Below are positions 22,467-32,596 of a stretch of DNA of 64,000 bases, piece after piece; the first letter of the stretch is position 1; each line of letters opens with the position of its first letter. Origin of the DNA: Endocalyx cinctus. Its lineage: Eukaryota > Ascomycota > Sordariomycetes > Amphisphaeriales > Apiosporaceae. Location: the NCBI GenBank assembly GCA_001600455.1, contig BCKC01000009.1, forward strand, positions 1,612,001-1,676,000, written 5' to 3'. The position numbers were made by a program, and so were the translations under genes. Below the pieces are notes generated by a model. It saw only the letters and a list, made by a program, of their open reading frames with translations. It was not told the DNA's origin and ran no database searches.

Positions 22467-23484
22467 TCAAAGCCGCATGTGCTTCTTCAGAAAGTCAAGT
22501 TGCTTGTTGAAAGCATTGTCCATATCTCCAAACATCCAATCAAAGTGATGTTTATTATAAAGAATGCAATGTTCCTTCGGCTCACACAACAAGTCAAACG
22601 CATCCTTCTGCTTCTTCGCGGGGAAGACCTGGTCGTTTTCAGGCGTCACCATGATGACTGGCGTCGGGCTGATCTTAGGCAGTAGATGCAGGATGCTCCA
22701 GTTGAGACATCGCATGTATGTCTGGACCGTAACACGGTTTTCAATGGGCATTTTCATGCTTTCCATGGTCGTGAAGAAATTGCCCAAGAACTGGTTGAGC
22801 GGCGTGCAACCGTCTTCGTCGACTAGTGGCAGATACATCGGCTCCTCGCCAGCTAGCTGACCGACGCGATCTTCCAGGCCAAGCTCAAAAATGGCGTCGC
22901 GACGCTCGGGATCACCGGTGACATCAATCATGGGCGCGACCGATACGACGGCAGCAATCCGCCGGTCGTAAGCCGCCGTAGCGAGCATGATATTGCCGTC
23001 GAAACAGAGACCCCAGACTGCAATTTTTTCTGGATCCACAAGAGGGTGCTGCGAAAGAAAGGTAAACGAGTCGCTGAAATCATCAATTCTTCTCATCATG
23101 TCGCTCTACCCATAATACCAGTTGGAAGTCAGCTCATGACGGACTTGGAGAAGCCATCTCATTGAATAGTCAGAAACGAACATACATCATATTTAGGCTC
23201 GCCGTCACTATCACCGATTCCAAATGTGTCAAAGATGAGTGCTGTAAAGCCCCGCTTGTTATACCACTCGGCAATGTCTGGGACTACGACATCCTTGGGC
23301 ATATTGAACTGAGGGTAAAATGTTAGGTCAAAAGTCTTCCTTAAGAACTGAGAGCTGTGGTGTAACATACTCCTGCAGATAGTATGATCCCAGGACCGCG
23401 CTGCTCAGCTGGGTACAGCCAGCCGCGCAGAGTGACGCCGCTGAGCGTCTTGAACTCGATAGATTCGCGGGGAGGTGGCGCCAT
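22467..23484 (-). CDS. Alpha/beta hydrolase, secondary-metabolism type, Cys at nucleophile position
   Basis: Exons 23484-23371, 23308-23186 and 23105-22467 give 291 residues. The ATG at 23484 ([14 protein letters not shown]) is preferred over upstream alternatives because homology-like sequence starts there (VEFKT...LRGWLYP in both paralogs). The fold shows [36 protein letters not shown], the nucleophile elbow VWGLCFDGN with Cys113 where most lipase-like members have Ser, acid Asp237 in TPENDQV, and base His265/266 in NKHHFDW. Cys nucleophiles are known in dienelactone hydrolases. Hydrolases of this general type in fungal clusters (for example with fumagillin or cytochalasin synthases) off-load or transfer polyketide chains; that role is inferred here. 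A paralog lies at 31258-32303. CCGACC boxes lie upstream at 23666-23688. Confidence 0.85.
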
Positions 23485-24095
23485 CGTCGTGATACTTTTC
23501 TTGTTCAAGAAAATGCAAACAATTGTAAAGTCCTGCCGTAAATTAGCCATATATTACCAGTTTATGACCTTAGCTACGAGGTGCATCAGGCTCAATCTGA
23601 CCGGAGACTCTGGAGTCGACTTCCGAATCCCCGAATGGAGTTGTCTAAGTCGGTGGCAGCCCAACGCCGAGTCCGACCTTCCGACTCGAAAAACGGCGAA
23701 TAATTTGGTTATCGCCGGGTCGAGGTGACTGATAGGCAAATCCATGTAGAAATCGGTTATTTCGCCGAGCCTCTCACCAGCTCGGGCTAATCAACTTTTT
23801 CGTGCACCAGGCTTAGATTACTTACCATGGACAGGGTTTGCACCAAGTCAAGCGAAATTTGGTGTTGGCTTCACTCTACTTCATGTCATGTCAAATAAGC
23901 ATATACGCTTCCTATTTGGTGTTAATTTCACCTTTGAAAATTATTCAGAAAAGGCCTGTTTTTGACTGGTGCGAACCCTGAATATAGATTCTCTCTTTAT
24001 GCAACGGAGAATTATTGAAGAGCCAGAAGATATAAGTGAACTTTGGAATTAGTTCGATTTCGTCTTTTCTAACTACAAGCGCCTGTTATTAAACT

Positions 24096-24126
<31 letters not shown>

Positions 24127-24702
24127 ATAATTAGTGTCCTAGAGTGTCTATACAGACAAACGGACGTATCTACAGAGTGTTTAGGAGAAGGTTATAGACT
24201 AACTGAGTATCTAGTTCTAGTATGTGACTACTTGAGACGAGAAAGAGAAATATTAATGTAGTACAAGAGATTTATACTCTTTCTTTCTAAAAAAAAATGT
24301 AGTCGTCGGTGATCTATTTCCGTTGCTGAAAAAAGTTGATATCTATAAGTCTGTGACTTCCTGTGTAGTGACTTCTCTTGCATAAATTATGCTGTATTAT
24401 TCTGATAAATAGCCCCGTGTTGAGTCGAGGTCATGTTTCGTTGCTTATCTATGTTGGCAATGCTCAGCGCAGGCAATAGCCCTGTCTGCGCAGCGCCTAT
24501 AACTAGTGAGAACTGTTTGCATTGGAGTTTTGCGCACATATATCGAGGATAGAGACACTAACAAGAGTATGACTCGGCGACCTTCTAGGGACTCAGTCAA
24601 CACGCTAGATCTAAGGGCTAAATTCCCACCTCCCTGTAAAAATGATAGCTAGAAATAAAAAGGGTAGATGTGTAGGTCGAAGAATTCCGCTTTTAAGCAG
24701 AC
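23485..24702. other. Promoter of hydrolase 1 and spacer
   Basis: The 5' side of the hydrolase gene holds clustered CCGAC words at 23617-23688. Beyond it the DNA is AT-rich with an A-run of about 26 bases near 24096-24121. No gene seen; the 3' region of the trans-ER gene begins at 24703. Confidence 0.45.
23666..23688. promoter_or_regulatory. CCGAGTCCGACC/CCGACTCG box
   Basis: Dense CCGA words about 190 bases upstream of the hydrolase 1 start, with further CCGAAT and GTCGAC words at 23614-23634. Same vocabulary as the other cluster boxes. Confidence 0.45.
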
Positions 24703-25888
24703 CTATGCACTGACCAATGGCACAACCTGCCTCTTAGCCCGCACATTCCCAAGACGCAAGTCATTCACATAGGTAGGGATCTCCGCCAAGCCCCCTCCCC
24801 TGATTTCCAAAGGATGGTGTGTAAGGCTGCCCTCCTTCAACAGTTTCTCCGCCATCTGGAACAGCTCTGCTCCAAATTTTCTGTGTTGAGGTGTGCTAGG
24901 GCGTCCGTACGAGCCCGGAATCACCACTGGCATCCCGGTAATAGTAGGAGTCATTAGCCAGTCGGCACGGATGTCTCTCCGCGTATATTTAACAACGGTG
25001 CTGATTGCTTCAAGAGCAACGTATCTGCCACCGGAAGATCCAATTGCCTCGTAGCACATGCGCATCGTTGGTGCGTCCGTCACGCAGTCTAAGACAGATA
25101 CGAGATTATTCGCCGTGTACTCGCGGATATCGGCACCGCATGTGGATGAACGGTAGTCAAAGCAAGCTGCTGCGCCGTAAGACTCGCACAAGGCATTGTT
25201 GGCCGGCGAGCAAGTGACTAAGGGTGTATAACCGGCGCTATATGAGCAGTAGAGTAAGTTGAGGTGGTTCTGAGATTATATCTCGCCAAGGGCAGCCAAT
25301 ACGATAACGAGACCAGTCTATTGAGGGGCAAGAGTACTGAACTTACATTTTCAACAATTGCGTAGCCATCGTTCCAGTCCCTGTTGCACCCCCGGAAACT
25401 AAGACGAACAAAGGCGTGCTATCATCAGCGGGTTTGGTTCGCGACATTTCCAGGTCTAGACCGGGGGCCTGGAAAAGGGCAAGCCCAGCAGAAGCAACGC
25501 CAAGTCCTATCGAGCTGGCCTGTGCAAAGGACATGTTGTCAGGCACATGACAACTTAAGTCCTCAAGAGCGATCGCGTACTCGGCAAAGGCGCCCGCCGT
25601 TTTATCTGAGGCGTTCAAACCAAATGTTGCGGTGAGCACGCGGTCTCCATCCTTGAACCGCGTAACGCCTTCCCCCACACTAACGACAATTCCCGCAAAG
25701 TCACAGCCTCCTACTGCACCAGGCGTATTAGAATAGTCTACGATTTTTGCGTCGTATGGGCTGATAGCGACTGAATGTACTCGACACAACATCATGCCTG
25801 GCTTTGGGACGGGGATGTCCATGTCTTCCGCGAGCCGGTAGCCCCCGGACTCGCTGCCGACAATAGCCTTCATTACCGTGCTAGCCAT
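24703..25888 (-). CDS. Trans-acting enoyl reductase (LovC/ToxD-type MDR)
   Basis: Stand-alone NADPH-dependent enoyl reductase that would work in trans with an ER-less PKS, reducing chosen enoyl-ACP intermediates. Two exons (25888-25347, 25237-24703) give 358 residues; LovC is of similar size. The N-terminal half shows KAIVGSESGGYRLAEDMDIP, VAISPYDAKIVDY, GGCDFAGIVVSVGEG and DRVLTATFG. The nucleotide-binding segment is LFVLVSGGATGTGTMATQLLK followed across the intron by IAGYTPLVTCSP. The C-terminal half has LDCVTDAPTMRMCYEAIGSSGGRYVALE and a conserved GGGLAEIPTYVNDLRLGNVRAKR end. Strong support for the pairing: the PKS at 34200 lacks an ER domain, and CCGACC boxes are shared. Confidence in family is high, in partnership good. 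Confidence 0.9.
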
Positions 25889-26364
25889 TGCTTCTGAAAA
25901 TTTGGTCTTTTGATAATTAAATGTATAAAGAATATTGAAAGAATTATCTTGATAATATTGCAGAGCAATAATGCTTGACTTCCCACAACGCCACGATTGC
26001 GCACTTAAGTCCTAATCTCTATAGTTATCTATTTTACTCTATCTTTATTCTAAGGTATAGCTGGGTCGTTCTGATCCATACTAACCAAGGCAGAGGTATT
26101 CGTGTTCCGTGGAAACCGACCGGAACACCGACCGATCGGAGGCCCGACACCCAATCGGCTAGGGCAGATGTGGCAAAACAAGATGACCAAAGTTATTAGC
26201 GAGCATCTTGAGATGAAGTGTGCGCTGAATCATAAGCCAAGCGTTACCTGAGGTTCCACCCTTTGCGTTTTACTCCGCGAGATAAGTTCAATTCTCATCC
26301 CGACAAATCTTACCATGACACTTGACGGCACAGCAAAACGCAAAATAACAACATCCGATCTGAA
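25889..26364. promoter_or_regulatory. Divergent promoter of trans-ER and GST pseudogene
   Basis: About 475 bases between divergent starts. The strongest feature is the CCGACCGG-rich block at 26113-26142; nothing coding is supported. Confidence 0.5.
26113..26142. promoter_or_regulatory. ACCGACCGG tandem boxes
   Basis: Two direct ACCGACCG words (26115-26122 and 26128-26135), the second running into an inverted CGATCGG. It is central in the divergent trans-ER/GST promoter. The same ACCGACCGG word occurs in the PKS upstream region at 33904-33912. Confidence 0.55.
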
Positions 26365-26723
26365 ATGGGCTCAAGCTTCTATCTCGATGACACCCCGGCG
26401 GAGGTGAAGAATGCCCAGGTCAGTATTGAAACAGGGAACCCCATCACACCCATTCCATCAGAACTAATGCGGGGCTTCTAGGGACTGCACCTGATCACCT
26501 GTTCGACCCCGAACGGCAAGAAAGTGCAAATTATGCTTGAGGAACTGGAGGAGCTTTACAGCACTGAATATTAGGAGAGCAGACTTACTCGTTTTTATGA
26601 CGAAGCAGCGGCTGATGGTAGTGACCCAAACACCAAGACCGTTATCGACATCAGCAGCAATGAGCAGAAGAAAGACTGGTTCCTGAAGCTCAACCCAAAT
26701 GGTAATGACACCCAGTTTTCGAG

Positions 26724-26727
<4 letters not shown>

Positions 26728-26758
<31 letters not shown>
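26728..26758. repeat. Poly-T tract in GST intron
   Basis: A run of about 30 T within the remnant of the intron between the thioredoxin-like exons. Simple homopolymer. Confidence 0.85.
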
Positions 26759-26761
<3 letters not shown>

Positions 26762-26801
26762 GATAATACTCAATAGTGACTCGCAGGACAATTCCCCATT
26801 C

Positions 26802-27010
26802 TGTTGCTACAGTATGGCCGATGTGAGAGAAAACATATGTATGATGAGGTCTAATTGTTAAACTATTCTAATGATTACAATACTGTATGTTGAATGACTT
26901 ATATACACGAAATAAAGAGGTTATTTCCAGTACAATTAGTATGGTAGATTACCCTAAATTAGCGGGTATATTATATGCGTATGGTACGCGTCAGCATATC
27001 CCGCGCAACA
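26802..27010 (+). mobile_element. Solo LTR, family A copy 1, with target-site duplication
   Basis: Starts TGTTGCTACAG and ends CGCGCAACA, so it has TG...CA termini and TGTTGC/GCAACA inverted ends. It is flanked by a perfect 5-bp duplication CATTC (26797-26801 and 27011-27015). Removing it restores the GST coding sequence across the junction. A diverged second copy is at 51701-51926. No internal retrotransposon genes, so a recombined solo LTR. Confidence 0.9.
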
Positions 27011-27701
27011 CATTCTCGTCGACAACACCCTCAACCCGCCGTTCCCTGTGATGGAGACCGCGGCCAAGTTGCTCCACCTCTTCAAAGAATGCGACAAGAA
27101 ACCTGCCCTTGGTTTTACAGATGATTATGGACGAAGTACATGCCTGCAATGACTCTTCTTCTGCATGGCACTGTAAACCGCCCCCAACCATCTTAACTCC
27201 GATGCTTTCATTCTGTCCGTGCTAAGAAAGTCTTCAGGGCCAACCTATTCAAGCCCAACTTGATTGGTTCTCCAAGAACGCAAAGGAAAATACGAGTAAG
27301 CTGCTTGAGGCTATGTAACGTCTTGTGATAGAACCACTACTGATAGCTGTGGTGTACATGCATAGCGGCCATCAATGACTTTAAAAGCGAACTGCTTCGC
27401 GTTTACAGCGTTCTAGAAGCCCATCTGCCAGGCAAGGATACTGGCCAAGTCAAGAAATACCTCGCCGGCAAAGGCGTGGGGATGTATTTTGTTGCAGATA
27501 TCTCTACCTGCCGTAGGACTTCTCTGTCTTGAACACGCACCATGCCTTTCGACTAACGCCATCAAAGATTTCTTATACAGCTGGTACAGGAACGGCCGAA
27601 TCACAAAGGAGGATATGAAGCAGTTCCCACATTTGCTAGATTGGATTGAGCGCGTTGGACAGCGGCCTGCGGTGCAGCGAGGCACATATCTAAAGACCTA
27701 G

Positions 27702-28293
27702 AGGGTATTACAAATGTGAGCGTATTGAAACGAACTTGAGAAGACTGGCACACGATTTGAAACAGTTTAGTACACTGAAACTGATGATTGGTATATTAAA
27801 ATGTTGTTGAGAGTTTATGACTTTGCCTCGAGTAGCCCAAGAATAGACGTTTTAATTATTCTATCTTTATCTCTTATTTGCTGATGAAGTTTTGAAATGT
27901 TAACTGGAAACTATCACCTTTCTTTGCAAAATTGTTCAACACTCGTTCCAAGTCATGTTCCATATAGCAGATGACCAGAATTTAATGTCGCAGCTTATAG
28001 CTCACATCACCCATTATCTCTATGAAGACCTGTTAGGACAATGACGTATAAATATTGTTGGGGGCTATGTGGTGCAACCCTTAACGTCATAGGGGTCTTT
28101 ATTAGTACTACAACCGATTATAAAAAGCAATGTGGCCTCTGGTAGAGCCTTGATAGTCAAGACCTATTACTTCCCCCTCTCAATCCTTACAACTTATCAG
28201 GGTTTTGTTCTTTAAAAATAATTTACTAGCATAGTCTGCCGATGTGTGGCTCGTTGTCAAATATCATATTGTTCTCTGAAGCCATCAATTGCT
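27702..28293. other. Spacer upstream of the DUF3176 gene
   Basis: AT-rich, about 590 bases, holding the presumed DUF3176 promoter. No CCGACC-type box and no gene are recognisable. Confidence 0.4.
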
Positions 28294-30747
28294 ATGGATA
28301 CCTACGAAGGAAAATGTCACCTTAGCCGGAAACAAGCAGTTAACTGCCGAAGCATTTACGCGGATGACTGCGGCTCGAGAAACTCATCTAGAAATCGACG
28401 GCAATATACTCAAAGCCTTAGATCGGAATCGCATCGTGACAATGCAGGTCGTCCACGAGAGCCGTCGTGGTTACCGACAACTTCACTTATTACAGCATCC
28501 ACGACGCCAAACATGAGCAGTCTAGAGCAGACGATAGAGCGAAAAACTCACCTTCAACCTCAGCCACACGAGAGCAGAGGCCAGGCCAACCCCAAACCCC
28601 TCTTGACCGAAAGTGCGACTAAGATTCCATCAACGGGGGCTTCACTGGAGGGTTCAGGTAGTCCTCTGAGCGCGAAAACTTTTCTCCTCTTGTGGAAGTG
28701 GGAAATTGTTCATTGTTTCCTACTTCTCAGTGCATTATTCGCTATCCTCGCAACCCTATACCCTCATGCTGGTCAGCCTTTGCCCGAGTGGCCTTTCTCT
28801 ATCACGATCAACGCGCTGTTATCCGTGTATGCGGTCTGGTTCCGAGCTTCAGTTGTCTTTGTGACGGCTGCTGGCCTCGCACAGCTGCAGTGGCGATGGT
28901 TCAGGGAAGATAGACCATTGATAGACGTCCGATACGACGATGCGGTTCGCGGACCATGGGGCTCCTTCAAGATCTTGCTGAGGCAGAGGGGACAGTCATT
29001 ACCAACGGTTCTAGGCGCTATAATTATTGTTGTTTGCATTGTTGTGGATCCCTTTACGCAGCAGCTGGTGAGGAATGATGACTGTATCATCTCAATGGAC
29101 GATATGACGGCGACGATACCGGTTACGAATTTCTTTGACGGAAGCCCCCACAGAGATATTTCTTCACGGTATAGACAACAGTTGTCAGCTGAATTAAGAT
29201 CAGCCGTCATTTCGGGGATTTATGCAAAAGATCACTTGCCCGACTTCAATTGCTTTACGGGTAATTGTACCTTTACGGAGACATACCGCACAGTGGGTTT
29301 CTGCAGCGCCTGCGAAGAATTCACAAATCAAATCAAAACTGATAGCACATGCTCTGATTCGTACGGCGGTATCAATAGCACTCAAGAGAACTGCGACACT
29401 CATCCTTTCCACCGTACGACATTTTCCGTGGGTGACAAGATTTCGGTAACCTGGGTCCTTCTGGTCGCTGACAGGGGTCCGCCAATCACCGTTTTTAACT
29501 CTTCAATTGACACGGAAGAACCATATAAGGTGCCGTTCAACGGGACGGATTTCGTGACAGGATATGATATGTGGATGATGTTACAAAAGGGGCGATATGA
29601 AAATGAAACTGGTGACATCATTACAAACGAGCCATTGACAGGATGTGATAATCCTTCGAACATGTCTTGGGCGTGCACAGGTCAGGGGGTGGCTAGATGC
29701 CGGATTCAGCCCTGCGTACGAGAATATCAAGGCTCGATTCGGAACGGGAGACTCCAAGAGATCATAGTTGATCAATCCGCAATGGATCAACCCTGGGGTC
29801 TTACTATCGAGAAGACCGTGACAGATTCTTCATGGATGAGCCTCCTGGACCTGAACTGCATCGCAGATGAAAAACAACGCTTGAAACTTTCTCGTGAAGG
29901 CTATAACGTGTCTCATGCTGGACGCTGGTTACCATATAGCCCATCAGCGCCACTTGGCGATAAGATACCGCCAGGGTCAACATTCCCTCAATCCCTGCGG
30001 GGTGCCGGTTGCGTATACACCATAAACCAAGCCGACCTTGTCTCCATGTGGTCAAACCTCATGATCGATCTGCTTTCCGGCGCCGTGAACTTTCAAGATG
30101 CACAAGGACTCGCCGTAACATACCAGGACCTGCAAGGTAAGCCGGAAATCTTGACCTTATTTAACGCAGGCCGTTTTGACATGGACCGCGCAAACTATAT
30201 CGCTCGCCAGCTTGCTGAAACACTGACGCTGTATGCGCGCTCGAACGGCCATCCGAACTTTACTGCACCTGCCCTTGGACGCGTGGAGCACCATGCCGTC
30301 TGCGTCAAGGTGAACTGGCCGTGGATCTCTCTGCTGGCTACTTTGGCGGTACTTACACTGTTATTCTTCGGATTTGTGCTGTGGGACACCTGGAACGCAG
30401 GTATGCCGGTGTGGAAGGCATTGCCGCTAGCTTTCTTATTCCATGGGTCCGTAGGAGTAGAGTGGTTCGGGCGCTGCGGTGGAGAAAATCGGCTAACCGA
30501 GGTGGATGAAATGGAGGGTATTGCCAGAGTGATGGTGGTACGTTTGGTAGAAGAGAAAAACGGTGCATTCTTAACGCAGACCGGTGTACAGCAGCGCGGA
30601 GGTCGTGATAGGATTCCACCGTTGGGCAAACTAGCTAGGATACGGGCGAAATTGCGGCTTACGCGTCGCCGTCCTCATAACTTTTCGAGGATGAAAGCAA
30701 ACACATGGGATGAATTTTCTCAAGACTCTCTTGAGCTTCGTGAATAA
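28294..30747 (+). CDS. DUF3176-family membrane protein
   Basis: Large fungal membrane protein of unknown function, 817 residues from the ATG at 28294 (an in-frame ATG at 28513 would give 744; the upstream part is disordered and cannot decide). After the hydrophilic N-terminus comes the DUF3176 core: LWKWEIVHCFLLLSALFAIL (TM1), ITINALLSVYAVWFRASVVF (TM2), LAQLQWRWFREDRPLIDV, the RGPWGS signature, and VLGAIIIVVCIVVDPFTQQL (TM3). A roughly 450-residue extracytoplasmic region with many Cys and N-glycosylation sequons follows, then a final helix (WISLLATLAVLTLLFFGFVLWDTW) and a basic cytoplasmic tail. Single exon. It lies inside the cluster span but lacks the shared promoter boxes, so it may be a bystander. 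Confidence 0.85.
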   Translation: MDTYEGKCHLSRKQAVNCRSIYADDCGSRNSSRNRRQYTQSLRSESHRDNAGRPREPSWLPTTSLITASTTPNMSSLEQTIERKTHLQPQPHESRGQANPKPLLTESATKIPSTGASLEGSGSPLSAKTFLLLWKWEIVHCFLLLSALFAILATLYPHAGQPLPEWPFSITINALLSVYAVWFRASVVFVTAAGLAQLQWRWFREDRPLIDVRYDDAVRGPWGSFKILLRQRGQSLPTVLGAIIIVVCIVVDPFTQQLVRNDDCIISMDDMTATIPVTNFFDGSPHRDISSRYRQQLSAELRSAVISGIYAKDHLPDFNCFTGNCTFTETYRTVGFCSACEEFTNQIKTDSTCSDSYGGINSTQENCDTHPFHRTTFSVGDKISVTWVLLVADRGPPITVFNSSIDTEEPYKVPFNGTDFVTGYDMWMMLQKGRYENETGDIITNEPLTGCDNPSNMSWACTGQGVARCRIQPCVREYQGSIRNGRLQEIIVDQSAMDQPWGLTIEKTVTDSSWMSLLDLNCIADEKQRLKLSREGYNVSHAGRWLPYSPSAPLGDKIPPGSTFPQSLRGAGCVYTINQADLVSMWSNLMIDLLSGAVNFQDAQGLAVTYQDLQGKPEILTLFNAGRFDMDRANYIARQLAETLTLYARSNGHPNFTAPALGRVEHHAVCVKVNWPWISLLATLAVLTLLFFGFVLWDTWNAGMPVWKALPLAFLFHGSVGVEWFGRCGGENRLTEVDEMEGIARVMVVRLVEEKNGAFLTQTGVQQRGGRDRIPPLGKLARIRAKLRLTRRRPHNFSRMKANTWDEFSQDSLELRE

Positions 30748-31257
30748 GAATTTCGAGAAGGCAATCCTTTTCTTTAAAAAGGGAATATTTTTAAGGCATT
30801 ATCAATCGTTATAAACAAATCTACCGGTTGTTTTTGAACTACCTTGGTGTAGGATTAAGGGTTTAGTGATTAATTTAGATATTATTTCGTCGCCTTTATC
30901 TCAAAGCTTTTACGTATTATTATGGCCTATGAGTACTTCTCTACCACACTACTCATCTCAGTGCAAAAGCGATATCGTCAGCAACATTAGAAAGCTGAGT
31001 ATTACCAGGAATTCTGACTGAGTTAAAATCATATGAATATTCACTGAAAAGTTGAGCTATTAAGACCCTTGCTACTGTATGCATAAGGAACGCACAATTT
31101 ATCACCGAATAAATGTTATGTACATGCACATGAAGGAATGACATTGCTTAATTAATATATGTTTGCTGCGTAGACTCTAAGTAGAACCCCGACCATGGCA
31201 AAATCCTACTATCAAGTCTTGGATCAATGCGGCAAGATCACTTGGTAACTAGATCAC
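30748..31257. other. Convergent spacer
   Basis: About 500 AT-rich bases between the 3' ends of the DUF3176 gene and hydrolase 2. No feature recognised. Confidence 0.4.
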
Positions 31258-32303
31258 TCAAAAATTCAAAACTTCCTTGAGAAACTCCAGCTGCCCGGCC
31301 AACAACTCATCAAGGTCAACGCTTAAGAAGTCCGCGTGTCCCCTATTCTTCACGATCTGAAATTTCTTCTGTGGCGACTTCAAGCTGTCAAATATGCTCT
31401 TCTGATACTCGGGTGGCACGACCTCGTCATTCTCTGGGGTCAAGATCATGACGGGGGTAGGGCTGACGGAGCCGAAAAGGTGGATGGGCTGCCACTTGGC
31501 GTGGCGGTAGAAGCTTTGGATTGTCAGACTGTCCCGGAAGGTCGGGGCGTTCTTCCTGGCCCCGTGAACCCATTGAGGTAGATGTGCCTGCTGCTCGGGG
31601 GTCATGATGGCCAGGTATTTGAAAAAGATGAAGTGCTCTCCCTTGTCATTGAGGCAGGGTACGTATTCGGGCGGATTCCCGTTGAGCTGGTTCGCGCGGT
31701 CCGCGACGGCACGAGCCACGAGGTCTTCTTGATCCACGGGATCCAGGTACCATTCAGGCATCAGACCTTGCGCTATGACGGCTTTGATGCGCTTGTCAAA
31801 GGCCGCGGCCTCGAGTGCAATTGCGGAACTGTAGAAGAAGCCCCACACCGCTATGCGGTTTGGGTCAACCCAGCCCTCTTTCAGCAAGAACTGTTCGCAT
31901 ATGTGTTAGTTGCTAACAAATCGTTCCAAGTCAGTAAAAGGAGGAATTATATTCATACTGTTACGGCATCTGAGTTGTCTTCGGCCATCTTCTGCGGGTC
32001 TAGATCACTTCGAGGCATACCATCGCTCGTGCCTATAGAGCGGGCGTCGTAGACGAGAGCCGTTACTCCATGACGGCCGAACCATGCAGCTATGCTGGTG
32101 ACGAAGATTTCTTTTGGACACATAAACTATAATAGAGGGCGGTATTTAGTAACCTAGGTGGATCATTTGATCGGATGTTAACTTACTGCTCCATTGACAA
32201 TCACCGCAGGGCCGCCCTTGGGACCCTCGAACAGCCAGCCGCGTAGAGTCAAGCCATCGAAGGTTTTGAACTCGACATCTTTATGCTTCTGCTCCATAGC
32301 CAT
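31258..32303 (-). CDS. Alpha/beta hydrolase paralog lacking the nucleophile
   Basis: Exons 32303-32187, 32126-31959 and 31890-31258 give 305 residues. It is a paralog of the hydrolase at 22467-23484 with the same exon layout: VEFKTFDGLTLRGWLFEG, then FMCPKEIFVTSIAAWFGRHG, LVYDARSIGTSDGMP, and a similar C-terminal half. The nucleophile elbow reads VWGFFYSSA: Phe114 stands where the paralog has Cys113 and the GxSxG family has Ser. Asp250 (TPENDEV) and His280 (RGHADF) are kept. The open frame and normal introns argue against a pseudogene, so it may be a non-hydrolytic chaperone or cyclase-like protein, or use Ser116/117. Function inferred only. GGTCGG/CCGACC boxes lie upstream at 32521-32596. 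Confidence 0.85.
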
Positions 32304-32520
32304 GATGATATCAATATGTATAAAGAGATAACTCAGTGTTGAAAGCTTTAGGACGTGGCCAATTTGTATAAGATTTATGGGGACAAATAGTATGCTTCCG
32401 TCTCGGAATATTGCTGAAACTTTTGGACTCAGCTATAGAGCCAATGCGGGACCTCGGGCGCTGATAATAAACCTTCTTCAAATTGATCGTGGTTCTAAGT
32501 CAGCAGACCGGGATCTGTAT

Positions 32521-32596
32521 CGGAGGTCGGCTTAGTCTTATAGGAGCAGCCCGGCAAGACCGGTGGCTCGCTTACTTTTCCCGGTCCGGTCCGACC
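32521..32596. promoter_or_regulatory. GGTCGG and CCGGTCCGGTCCGACC boxes
   Basis: CGGAGGTCGG at 32521-32530, GACCGGTGG near 32569, and CCGGTCCGGTCCGACC at 32581-32596, about 220-290 bases upstream of hydrolase 2. Same words as the PKS and trans-ER promoters. Confidence 0.5.

Larger units (their letters stand above)
26365..27701 (+). pseudogene. Glutathione S-transferase (Ure2-like) pseudogene, interrupted by a solo LTR
   Basis: The whole GST can be followed. The N-terminus is MGSSFYLDDTPAEVKNAQ, then after an intron GLHLITCSTPNGKKVQIMLEELEELY, SSNEQKKDWFLKLNPNG, and after a second intron QFPILVDNTLNPPFPVMETAAKL. The C-terminal helical domain includes QGQPIQAQLDWFSKNAKEN and KEDMKQFPHLLDWIERVGQRPAVQRG. 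Lesions: an in-frame stop near 26573; a 209-bp LTR inserted between PI and LVD; TGA in place of Trp in CLQ*LFF (near 27148); frameshifts near 27180-27240; a break near 27530. The second intron also carries a long T-run. It shares a divergent promoter with the trans-ER, so it was probably a cluster tailoring or self-protection enzyme (inference). Not functional. Confidence 0.85.
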
